A DNA stretch of 25,015 nt, taken from a virus. The notes beneath the pieces are model-generated. The model searched no databases. It was not told the origin of the DNA and saw only the letters and a list, made by a program, of their open reading frames with translations. Positions within the stretch are counted from its first letter, which is position 1. Each line of letters starts with the position of its first letter. This document shows, in pieces, positions 5,548-11,930 of the stretch. The stretch lies in the IMG/VR virus record IMGVR_UViG_3300013132_002406, positions 1 to 25,015 of that record, one strand, 5' to 3'. The position numbers were made by a program, and so were the translations under genes.

Positions 5548-6072
5548 ATGAAAAGAATAAAGATTTACAAGCGAGGAAGACTTCTTCCATTTACAATGAA
5601 CCCTTATATTGGAGGCATTATGCGTAACGACTTTAAGAGTGAGAATGTTCTTGGTTTTGTTGGATTTGCGGCAATCGGTGTTGCAGCCTATGCTGCGATT
5701 GATAACAAGTTGCAGATTGCAGGAGTTGCAGCGGGTGTGGGAGTTCTCTGCTTCTACGGAGCAACAAAGGTTCTGAAGGAGTGTCTGAATCAAAAGAAGC
5801 ATCAGGAAGATTTTGATGTTGTTTGGCGTGAAAACGACAATATCCATGAGCGAATCAGCAAGTTGGAAGAGCGTCTTGATGGTTGTGTAGAGCAAAGCAC
5901 CTTTGATGGTAGGATCAAAGATGTTTATTCAAAGATTTCTGAAGCACACAGGGACAGCGGACAGGACTTTGATGCAGTCTATCGCCACATCTCTGATGTT
6001 ACTTCCGAAATTGAAACAAGAATCGACAATTGCGGTTCTTTTCAAACCGCTTGCCATAGCAAGCGTAAGTGA
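5548..6072 (+). CDS. Putative membrane protein with C-terminal coiled coil
   Basis: 174 residues. Two start sites are possible: ATG 5548 with GAGG 5-6 nt upstream, and ATG 5620 with GGAGG 4 nt upstream (150 residues). Two hydrophobic stretches near residues 35-52 and 55-75 (VLGFVGFAAIGVAAY; IAGVAAGVGVLCFYGA) predict membrane helices. The rest is polar and helical (ERISKLEERLDGC onward). A lysis or envelope function could fit two helices plus a soluble coil, but nothing proves it. It overlaps no gene; the next start follows 24 nt later. Confidence 0.6.
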   Translation: MKRIKIYKRGRLLPFTMNPYIGGIMRNDFKSENVLGFVGFAAIGVAAYAAIDNKLQIAGVAAGVGVLCFYGATKVLKECLNQKKHQEDFDVVWRENDNIHERISKLEERLDGCVEQSTFDGRIKDVYSKISEAHRDSGQDFDAVYRHISDVTSEIETRIDNCGSFQTACHSKRK

Positions 6073-6095
6073 GCGTCTTTACGAAAGGAGATAAA

Positions 6096-6314
6096 ATGAG
6101 TAAGAACGCTAGTAGTGAAGGATGCCCCACCAGTAATTGGGGTTGTACGGATGTCGTTACCCATTGGCTTGGTAAGATTGGTGTGAGTCGATCCTTAATG
6201 GTCACTCTTGCACTTCTGCCATTCACATGGAACGGTGTTGTTCTCGTCAAGGATGGCGTGGTATATGCATGGAATGCTGTTGCAGGGGCTTTCTCTGCAA
6301 TTGGTGCTGGCTAA
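6096..6314 (+). CDS. Small membrane protein (72 aa)
   Basis: ATG 6096 has AAGGAG at 6085-6090, 5 nt away; the in-frame GTG 6069 has none. It contains two Cys in the N-terminal part (GCPTSNWGC) and one hydrophobic segment around residues 32-50 (SLMVTLALLPFTWNGVVLV). The Ala/Gly-rich end could be a second weak helix. Family unknown. It is followed at once by a GC-rich hairpin. Confidence 0.6.
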   Translation: MSKNASSEGCPTSNWGCTDVVTHWLGKIGVSRSLMVTLALLPFTWNGVVLVKDGVVYAWNAVAGAFSAIGAG

Positions 6315-6318
6315 AAAA

Positions 6319-6338
6319 GCCCCGTCTTCGGACGGGGC
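6319..6338 (+). terminator. UUCG-capped hairpin; terminator-like on the - strand
   Basis: GCCCCGTC-TTCG-GACGGGGC makes an 8-bp GC-rich stem with a stable UUCG loop. On the + strand it is followed by CAACGCCC, not a T-run, so it is more likely a message 3'-end stabiliser or tRNA-processing boundary. Read on the - strand, the same hairpin is followed by six Ts, giving a classical intrinsic terminator facing antisense transcription. Confidence 0.6.
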
Positions 6339-6341
6339 AAC

Positions 6342-6415
6342 GCCCTAATAGATTAACTGGCTAAATCCCTGCCCTTTCAAGGCAGTGAGTCGGGGTTCGA
6401 GTCCCCGTTAGGGTA
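6342..6415 (+). tRNA. tRNA-Glu(UUC)
   Basis: Acceptor GCCCTAA pairs with TTAGGGT (first pair G-U). The D stem is GATT/AATC, the anticodon arm CTGCC / CTTTCAA / GGCAG with anticodon TTC, and the T arm CGGGG / TTCGAGT / CCCCG. Discriminator A6415; CCA not encoded. It lies 3 nt after the UUCG hairpin. Confidence 0.9.
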
Positions 6416-6442
6416 TTACTTACTAATAAAATCTTAATACTA

Positions 6443-6464
6443 CCGTGCATAGATAAAGGCACGG
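6443..6464 (+). promoter_or_regulatory. Hairpin overlapping a ribosome binding site
   Basis: CCGTGC (6443-6448) pairs with GCACGG (6459-6464) around a 10-nt loop. The last GG of the stem is the start of the GGAGG Shine-Dalgarno of the gene at 6473. Folding could hold back translation, but this is inference from sequence alone. Confidence 0.35.
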
Positions 6465-6472
6465 AGGAAAAC

Positions 6473-6712
6473 ATGGAACTTGTACTTATAGGATCGGGAA
6501 TTTTAGCATCATTCATAACATATAAAATAGGCTACACAAAAGGTAAGAAAGATGGATACACCGTTGGTCACAGCCACGGAATATTCAAGGCTAACGAACT
6601 GATTGCAAAGGAAAAAGCCCGTGTTAGAGATGTCTCACCCCGTTCATTCGTTGGAGTCAAAACACGACTGCCCGAAGCACGATCAGCAAAAGAAATTGCT
6701 TGGATCGGTTGA
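6473..6712 (+). CDS. Small single-span membrane protein (79 aa)
   Basis: GGAGG 5 nt before ATG 6473. The first 18 residues (ELVLIGSGILASFITYKIG) form one membrane helix with no charged N-terminal extension. A Lys/Gly-rich and His-containing stretch follows (YTKGKKDGYTVGHSHG), then a basic tail. The last 28 residues are overlapped by the methyltransferase reading frame. Family unknown. Confidence 0.55.
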   Translation: MELVLIGSGILASFITYKIGYTKGKKDGYTVGHSHGIFKANELIAKEKARVRDVSPRSFVGVKTRLPEARSAKEIAWIG

Positions 6713-7238
6713 AACCCGCAACATCATTGACCACTATCACTACTGGAAGCACGAAGCGATTCTTGCAGATCTAGACACCAAGAGACACAATTTTACAATT
6801 GTGTGCTGTAATCTTGGAAATGATTTCAATATCGCTACCGTTATCCGTAATGCTAATGCTTTTCTCTCCAAAGAAATTTGGATTCTAGGAAAGAAGCAGT
6901 GGGATCGTCGTGGTGCGGTTGGAACACATCAGTATTCCCGTATCAAGCACTTCTCTACTCTAGAAGATCTCCATTCTGCAATGGACGATGTTTTGGATTC
7001 GGTTGTTGTTTCTGTTGATAACATCGAATCTGCTGTTCCAATCGAAGATTTTGAGTGGGACAAGACAAAGCATTATTTCATCATTATGGGTCAGGAACAA
7101 ATCGGCGTTCCACAAGAAGTTCTTGACATCTCCGAGCATTGCGTGTATATTAAGCAGTATGGCACGGTTCGCAGCCTAAATGTGGGAACTGCTAGTGGAA
7201 TTGTAATGCAAGACTACTGTGTGAAAACAGCGAAGTAG
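6630..7238 (+). CDS. SpoU/TrmH-family RNA 2'-O-methyltransferase
   Basis: 202 residues from ATG 6630; a TTG at 6603 is the only upstream alternative. The three SpoU motifs are present: NLGNDFNIATVIRNANAF (61-78, with N and the catalytic Arg at 73), IIMGQEQIGVP (151-161) and RSLNVGTASGI (181-191), which forms the trefoil-knot SAM site. WDRRGAVGTHQY is shared with bacterial members of unknown target. The enzyme methylates ribose 2'-OH in tRNA or rRNA. It overlaps the membrane protein by 83 nt upstream. Its last 10 nt are the first 10 nt of tRNA-Leu(CAA), suggesting, without proving, that phage tRNAs are its substrates. Confidence 0.85.
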   Translation: MSHPVHSLESKHDCPKHDQQKKLLGSVETRNIIDHYHYWKHEAILADLDTKRHNFTIVCCNLGNDFNIATVIRNANAFLSKEIWILGKKQWDRRGAVGTHQYSRIKHFSTLEDLHSAMDDVLDSVVVSVDNIESAVPIEDFEWDKTKHYFIIMGQEQIGVPQEVLDISEHCVYIKQYGTVRSLNVGTASGIVMQDYCVKTAK

Positions 7239-7301
7239 CCCAATGGCAGAGGCGGTGGATTCAAAATCCGCATGGTGTGGGTTCGACTCCCACCTTCGCT
7301 A
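7229..7301 (+). tRNA. tRNA-Leu(CAA) with a short variable loop
   Basis: Acceptor AGCGAAG pairs fully with CTTCGCT. The anticodon arm is GTGGA / TTCAAAA / TCCGC with anticodon CAA, and the T arm GTGGG / TTCGACT / CCCAC. The variable loop is only 5 nt, whereas bacterial tRNA-Leu normally has a long variable arm, so charging by host LeuRS may be unusual. The 5' end lies inside the methyltransferase gene, whose TAG stop is at 7236-7238. CCA not encoded. Confidence 0.85.
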
Positions 7302-7307
7302 TTGATA

Positions 7308-7315
7308 TATAAATG
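7308..7315 (+). promoter_or_regulatory. Late promoter-like TATAAATG
   Basis: One base from the T4 late octamer (last A is G). It lies 14 nt upstream of ATG 7330, between tRNA-Leu and an AAAGGAGG ribosome binding site. Confidence 0.35.
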
Positions 7316-7329
7316 AAAAGGAGGTTCTC

Positions 7330-7917
7330 ATGGAACCATTCAAGAAATTTATTAGCGAAGCGAAACTTTCACGCATATTTCAGTATGTGGAAGACCCAAA
7401 GAAGACTTTTGGTATTGTGTCTTCGTTTCGTGGACAGTATTCTAAAGCCGAGAATCTCAAGCGTCATGCCGCACTAAAGAGTGCGGTGCGTGGTATGGGC
7501 TTGGGTTTTATTGAGATGAAGGGTGGCTATGTGGAAGAGGGTGGAGTGGTGGAGGAGTTGAGCCTCTTTATTCCCTCTGTGAAGCGTTCACAGATCGTGG
7601 AGTTGGGACAGGACTTTGAGCAGCACTCTGTGATGTTCAAAGATGCCGATGAGTTTGTATTCATTGGCACGAATGAAGCGTCTGGTGTGGGCAATGTCTT
7701 GTCAAAGTTCAAGGCAGGAGCGGGGAAGGACAACATTGAATTGGCAAAGGAAAAGACCGCAGAGTTCTTCTCCCAACTGAAGAAGGCTTCTCATAAGGAC
7801 AAGAAGTTCGTTTTCAACATGGAGTCCTTCTCGCTGTATGAGCAAGAAGAGTGGAACTTTGCAAAGGCTGCATACCTCAAGCGTGGACAGCAGCCACAGT
7901 GGATTCAGATTATTTGA
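7330..7917 (+). CDS. DUF3293-like phage protein (195 aa)
   Basis: Very strong Shine-Dalgarno (AAAGGAGG) 5 nt before ATG 7330. Residues 27-82 read FGIVSSFRGQYSKAENLKRH...GLGFIEMKGGYVEE...ELSLFIP. This matches my memory of the DUF3293 pattern, in which SxxEN and a helix precede a conserved Gly strand. Biochemical function is unknown. The C-terminal half is Lys-rich with FNMESFSLYEQEEWNFAKAAYLKRG. Codons ending in G or C are commoner than in the tail genes, hinting at a different origin. tRNA-Pro follows 6 nt after its stop. Confidence 0.6.
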   Translation: MEPFKKFISEAKLSRIFQYVEDPKKTFGIVSSFRGQYSKAENLKRHAALKSAVRGMGLGFIEMKGGYVEEGGVVEELSLFIPSVKRSQIVELGQDFEQHSVMFKDADEFVFIGTNEASGVGNVLSKFKAGAGKDNIELAKEKTAEFFSQLKKASHKDKKFVFNMESFSLYEQEEWNFAKAAYLKRGQQPQWIQII

Positions 7918-7923
7918 TAATGT

Positions 7924-7997
7924 CGGAGAGTAGCACAACTTGGTAGTGCGCTTGCTTTGGGTGTAAGAGGTTGCAAGTTCAAATCTTGTCTCTCCGA
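7924..7997 (+). tRNA. tRNA-Pro(UGG)
   Basis: Acceptor CGGAGAG/CTCTCCG, D arm GCAC / AACTTGGTA / GTGC, anticodon arm CTTGC / TTTGGGT / GTAAG with anticodon TGG, and T arm GCAAG / TTCAAAT / CTTGT. It aligns along its length with bacterial tRNA-Pro. It ends directly against the stop codon of the convergent tape measure gene, with no spacer and no visible terminator between the two transcription units. Confidence 0.9.
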
Positions 7998-10439
7998 TTA
8001 GCGATAGATCATGGAGTAGTAGCGGGTGGAAGAAAAGACAACAGAAGGATCTGGATTTCTACCACTTGTTGGGAAAATCATAGAAGAAGATCCAACACTA
8101 GTATTATTAGTGACCATAACAGCAGCGGCTCCTCCCCCTGCTGCGGCACCAGATAAATTTGCCTGATTTTCTGCACGAAGCCTATCATTAGCAGTCATAA
8201 CACGATCCATTGCAACTGAAACATCTTGCAAGGTTTGTAATTGTGTTGCATCTAAATTTATCAATTTATTGATAGTATCCATCGCTCCAGATGATGTCTC
8301 TAGAGAAGAAAAAGCAGAAGCAAGTGTTTGAATTGCAGTTCCTAGTGTTTGGATTGCAGTTGCTGCTTTCATTATATCATCTGCTCTATTAGCAATCATT
8401 AGTATTTGATCAATAGGACCAGTCTCTTCTCCGGTCACCATTTCCGTTGCTTCACTAACTATTCCGCCGACAGCACCACTTATTGCTCCTATAGCAGTTG
8501 CAGCGGCAAAAGCAACGATAGCAGCAGAAACAGCAGCAATACCAACCGCTGCTGTCTTAAGAGAAGATGCTCCCTTCGATATTGCAGATATGGTTTCTGC
8601 AAATGAATTGAGTTTTTGTGTGTCCATGAATCGCAATGCAAGACCCATAGGAATCATTGCCAATCCTATTCCCGCTAGTGCAAGTCCCGCAATAACAAGC
8701 AATGGAGACATCACAGCAATAGCAGCCAATCCAGGTACAAGGGCAATTAGTCCTAGACCAATTCCCATCAATGCATTCGGATCAACACCAGAGAGCAAAG
8801 ATACACCATAAGCAAATGGTATGAATGCTGCCCCTATGAGAGCCATCAGCCCTGCTCCTATTGCGATTGCCGCCGCACCAACACCTCCTGTGCCTGTTGC
8901 AAGAAGACCTAACGCAAAGGCAATAGCACTCAATCCGGCAATTGCCAATACTGATGTTGCTATAGTTCCAGGGTCAACATTTCCTAACAAACTAAAGGCA
9001 AATGCAGCGGGAATTGCAGCCGCTCCTATTGCAATCATTGCAATAGATCCCTTCAATATATCTCCCTGTATCTTTCCTAACATTGCTGCTGTCAATCCCA
9101 TTCCCATTATTGCAGCAGTTCCCGAAAGAATAACTTCTACAGGAACATCACTCATTATCTTTAGACCCAATGCAAAAGGAATTATAGAGGCTCCAATTGC
9201 TGCTAGTCCCAATGCACCTTTCAACACATCTTTATTTCCAAATGATTTCACTCCATTTGCAATTGATGTTAAGAAACCACCGATACCACCACCTTTTCCT
9301 ATAGAACCAGCAACAACAGTTGATCCTCCACCAGATTGTGGTAATTTACCATCTAACATTTTTTCCATCATTTTTGATATTTCCAACAGAATTTTTTCTG
9401 TATGAATATCGTGAACATAACCAGATCCTCTTGTACTAAAGATATCTGTTAGTTCTATTCCTGCTTTTGCTGCCTCTTCACGAAGTTTAACCTCTCCAGA
9501 TGCGGCTGTCATTGCTGCTTCTGTGCTTGCTGCTTTTTGGAATTGTGCTTCTTCGCTTTCTGCTCCAAAGATAAATGCTTGTCTTTTCTTTTTAGGATCA
9601 AATATCTTTGTAAAAACATCTTTTTGAAGATTTTCTACTAGATCGTCAAATCCTTCTCCTTTCATTAGAATTCCGTAAAGACCTCCTCTGAAAGATTTGG
9701 CAAGCAATTTTCTAAAATAACCACCACCTAATTGCTTCAGTACTTTGCTGTTTAGGAATATACTTGTTTTTATAGTATCAGATTGCTTCTTTAAGAAAAC
9801 AATCTGATCTTGCATTTGTTGATTTGCTTGTTTTTCTGCGTCCGTTAGAGAGTTGTATTTCTCCTCTAGTTTTGCTATTGCATCTTCTCTATTCTTTAGT
9901 AAAAGTTCTTCTCCTTTTACCACTCCCTCTAGTCTATTTTGAGAGAATTCTCTTTCCCTTGCAGTTTTTGCTTTTCCTAACTGATCAAGTGCATCGGATA
10001 ATCTCACAGAGATAGCATCTTGGTATTCCAAATTTTCCATCGCTCTTTTGAGTTCATCTTCTTTCAATGCCGCATACTGTGTTTGTCCTGCATCTTTTGC
10101 AATCTGTATTTCGACTTGTAGGTCTTTTATTGATTTGATATTGTCTGAAAGTAAACTATCAAGAGCATTGACTGCTTTTCTAAATTCTTCTTGTGCTATT
10201 ATTTCTTCTTTTGATTTGAATCCCGTCATCATTTTTCTAATATCATCGGCAAGAGTGATATTTCCAATTTGTCTCAATAAGTCTTCAGACATTTTGGATC
10301 TCTCTTCTAGTTGTGAAGAGTATCTACCCAGTGCACCACCAAGACTCTTTAGCCTTACTGTGCTTTTTGGCAATTCAACTTTGCCTATGGCTTTTAGAGC
10401 AGCCAATGCTGCTTGGGTTTTGGGATCCATTAATGCCAT
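7998..10439 (-). CDS. 29: Tail tape measure protein (T4 gp29 analogue)
   Basis: 813 residues. Residues 40-230 are long charged helices of coiled-coil type (LEERSKMSEDLLRQIG through LEEKYNSLTDAEKQ). Residues 405-660 are hydrophobic helices in about four tandem units of 57-63 residues, each marked by IPfa...G.dp: IIPFALGLKIMSDVP near 419, IPAAFAFSLLGNVDP near 476, FIPFAYGVSLLSGVDP near 539 and MIPMGLALRFMD near 595. The C-terminus is Gly/Ala/Ser-rich. This is the architecture of tape measure proteins, which set tail length and insert in the host membrane during DNA entry. It starts directly after the TAA of the 54-residue gene and lies downstream of the gp26/frameshift pair, the expected place. 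It is longer than T4 gp29. Confidence 0.8.
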   Translation of the reverse strand: MALMDPKTQAALAALKAIGKVELPKSTVRLKSLGGALGRYSSQLEERSKMSEDLLRQIGNITLADDIRKMMTGFKSKEEIIAQEEFRKAVNALDSLLSDNIKSIKDLQVEIQIAKDAGQTQYAALKEDELKRAMENLEYQDAISVRLSDALDQLGKAKTAREREFSQNRLEGVVKGEELLLKNREDAIAKLEEKYNSLTDAEKQANQQMQDQIVFLKKQSDTIKTSIFLNSKVLKQLGGGYFRKLLAKSFRGGLYGILMKGEGFDDLVENLQKDVFTKIFDPKKKRQAFIFGAESEEAQFQKAASTEAAMTAASGEVKLREEAAKAGIELTDIFSTRGSGYVHDIHTEKILLEISKMMEKMLDGKLPQSGGGSTVVAGSIGKGGGIGGFLTSIANGVKSFGNKDVLKGALGLAAIGASIIPFALGLKIMSDVPVEVILSGTAAIMGMGLTAAMLGKIQGDILKGSIAMIAIGAAAIPAAFAFSLLGNVDPGTIATSVLAIAGLSAIAFALGLLATGTGGVGAAAIAIGAGLMALIGAAFIPFAYGVSLLSGVDPNALMGIGLGLIALVPGLAAIAVMSPLLVIAGLALAGIGLAMIPMGLALRFMDTQKLNSFAETISAISKGASSLKTAAVGIAAVSAAIVAFAAATAIGAISGAVGGIVSEATEMVTGEETGPIDQILMIANRADDIMKAATAIQTLGTAIQTLASAFSSLETSSGAMDTINKLINLDATQLQTLQDVSVAMDRVMTANDRLRAENQANLSGAAAGGGAAAVMVTNNTSVGSSSMIFPTSGRNPDPSVVFSSTRYYSMIYR

Positions 10440-10604
10440 TTATCTTTTCCTTTTGGTGCTTGCTGACTTTATTTTAGCATTTTCTGCTTCTATGCGTTTA
10501 TTTTCTTCTTCGACATGATTCTTAAGAAGACTAACATAGATGTCTCTCTCCCACGGCATCATATTTTCAATTTCAGTCAAACTGTATTTATGATGCTGCA
10601 TCAT
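10440..10604 (-). CDS. Small tail assembly protein; downstream half of a -1 frameshift pair
   Basis: 54 residues beginning MMQHHKYSLTEIENMMPWER and ending in a basic Lys/Arg tail. The ATG-ATG start at 10604 has no good Shine-Dalgarno sequence. The same frame is open 18 codons further upstream, through the stop of the gp26-like gene to the slippery heptamer at 10658-10664. It is therefore probably made mainly as a gp26 fusion. The YSLTEIENMMPWERD motif resembles tail chaperone C-terminal domains that bind the tape measure. Position corresponds to T4 gene 51, though sequence identity with gp51 is not claimed. An ATTTGAA/TTCAAAT inverted repeat precedes its ATG. Confidence 0.75.
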   Translation of the reverse strand: MMQHHKYSLTEIENMMPWERDIYVSLLKNHVEEENKRIEAENAKIKSASTKRKR

Positions 10605-10630
10605 TTGAAAGTTCAAATTGTAATAATTTG

Positions 10631-11362
10631 TCAGGCTATTGTGGGAGAGACAGAACCGAAAAAATCTTCAATACCCTTTAGCAGTATTTGCTTCTCTAGT
10701 CCGCACTTTGGACAACGGAAATTTACATTTTTTTGAACACGGGGCATTTCAGAAACGAAATCAATCATCTTTTTGAACGAATCACTAGGTAGACTCTCTA
10801 TAAAGTCTGACATCTCTTTCTGTGAATATTCCTTGGGATTATATGTCTTTTCATTGTCAAATATCATTTCAATACATTTACCCAAAATCGCAAAGATTGT
10901 TTCGGTATTACTGTCTTGAAGAGTGGAAGATATAGATTCAACTACTTCCATATTTGGATATACTACCGTTAAACCTAAATTATCATTTATCATTATCTTG
11001 AATGGAGTTTCTTGTATTTTTCCAACATCAATATCGGACAGATTTATGCGAAGTTTGCCACTAGCCGAACAAGAAGGACAGACAACAATCGGTTCTAGCA
11101 CCTCTCCGACAGATTTTCCACGAATCTGAACAAATAAGTGTTCAATATCAAAAACAGGAAGAGAGTCTACTTTTAAATCTCCATCGACACAGTTTTTGAT
11201 TATTTGTTTTAGAGCACGATTCTGTGCTTTTTTGTCTCCTGCTTCCATAGCAAGAAGCAGTATCTTTTCTTCCTTAACTAGAAATGGCCTGAATAATATT
11301 TTTTGTCCTGTTGATGGTAGAACGGTTTCGTATTTTGGTACACCTATTATTGGTAAAGACAT
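10631..11362 (-). CDS. 26: gp26-like baseplate/tail assembly protein
   Basis: 243 residues from ATG 11362, with AGGAG 8 nt upstream; a TTG at 11365 lies too close to that site. The start MSLPIIGVPKYETVLPSTGQKILFRPFLVKEEKILL is characteristic of T4-like gp26 (T4 baseplate family). Two CxxC pairs (C95/C98 and C217/C220) could form a zinc ribbon. In T4 gp26 is assigned to baseplate hub assembly; the place before the tape measure gene and the frameshift signal suggest it is a tape measure chaperone. Slippage at residues F234-F235 would replace the last eight residues with a 72-residue extension, giving a 307-residue fusion. Confidence 0.82.
   Translation of the reverse strand: MSLPIIGVPKYETVLPSTGQKILFRPFLVKEEKILLLAMEAGDKKAQNRALKQIIKNCVDGDLKVDSLPVFDIEHLFVQIRGKSVGEVLEPIVVCPSCSASGKLRINLSDIDVGKIQETPFKIMINDNLGLTVVYPNMEVVESISSTLQDSNTETIFAILGKCIEMIFDNEKTYNPKEYSQKEMSDFIESLPSDSFKKMIDFVSEMPRVQKNVNFRCPKCGLEKQILLKGIEDFFGSVSPTIA
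10658..10664 (-). other. Programmed -1 frameshift site T TTT TTC
   Basis: In the gp26-like frame the codons are GAT TTT TTC GGT, so the heptamer U UUU UUC follows the canonical X XXY YYZ rule. It lies 8 codons before the 0-frame stop. After slippage the -1 frame continues without stop (CGG TTC TGT CTC ...) for 18 codons and enters the 54-residue gene at its first ATG. The product would be 235 residues of gp26 plus 72 more. No strong stimulatory stem-loop is obvious directly downstream. Confidence 0.75.
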
Positions 11363-11381
11363 CAATTCATCTCCTAAAAAT

Positions 11382-11389
11382 CATTTATG
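11382..11389 (-). promoter_or_regulatory. Late promoter-like CATAAATG
   Basis: Overlaps the TAA stop of the upstream tail-tube-like gene and lies 19 nt before the gp26-like start, with AGGAG between. Two bases differ from TATAAATA. Confidence 0.3.
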
Positions 11390-11924
11390 GGTTAGCGAAC
11401 ATAGTATTTAGAGAATAGCAAGCAAAGATTGTAGAAACCTTAATATACTCTCCACCTTCATTTGAAAACTGTATTGTCTGCAATGATATGGGATAGAGTC
11501 CTTGTATTTTTGTGTATTGTGATCCTTGAGAATCACTTATTGTACAGTTATTTGCTAAACAGTAATCATTGAAGTAACCTGTTGTTGTATACACTTCACC
11601 AGATGGTGATCTACCAGGATTCTTCACAGCCTTCATCCAATTTTCTAAAGCATAAACTATTCCAAAATCAAAAGGGACTCTCCAAGTTATTTCCATATCT
11701 TCGACAGAAATATCAGATGCAATCTTGGCAACAAGAGAATTGGCAGTTTTGGACTCGCTTGTTTGTATTGTTCTTCCAGGAATGGTTATGCTTTCAATAT
11801 AATCGTTGTACTGATTCATTGTCGAAGCATGAGTTCCATCCCACATAACAGAAAAATCAGAATTGTTTATGAAATCTTTGGCTGCTCTGATTGCGGAAAG
11901 CATATCTTTTAGTGGTTTTTGCAT
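11385..11924 (-). CDS. Tail-tube-fold protein (gp19/gp54-like)
   Basis: 179 residues. The pattern SITIPGRTIQTSESK..., then MEITWRVPFDFGIVYALENWMKAV, then KIQGLYPISLQTIQFSNEGGEYIKVSTIFACYSL matches the order of elements in T4 gp19 (tube monomer), where (I/L)KGLWP is followed by the final strands. It may be a tube protein or a tube initiator in the baseplate. Its place beside gp26 and the tape measure favours a baseplate-proximal role. GAGG precedes the ATG by 4 nt and overlaps the stop of the gene before. Confidence 0.6.
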   Translation of the reverse strand: MQKPLKDMLSAIRAAKDFINNSDFSVMWDGTHASTMNQYNDYIESITIPGRTIQTSESKTANSLVAKIASDISVEDMEITWRVPFDFGIVYALENWMKAVKNPGRSPSGEVYTTTGYFNDYCLANNCTISDSQGSQYTKIQGLYPISLQTIQFSNEGGEYIKVSTIFACYSLNTMFANP

Positions 11925-11930
11925 GGTTCC

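Noticed and set aside
8406-9405. Long + strand open frames opposite the tape measure gene (194 residues at 8821 and shorter ones)
   Set aside because: Their Ala/Ile/Pro-rich composition is the mirror of the Gly/Ala-rich tape measure codons; no ribosome binding sites or motifs.
10048-10518. + strand open frame of 156 residues antisense to the tape measure start and the small chaperone gene
   Set aside because: Ser/Leu/Cys-rich shadow of the - strand coding sequence; it crosses two well-supported genes.
10585-10592. CATAAATA on the - strand inside the 54-residue chaperone gene
   Set aside because: Formed by the codons for His-Lys-Tyr within a conserved-looking coding stretch and about 145 nt from the tape measure start, so probably chance.
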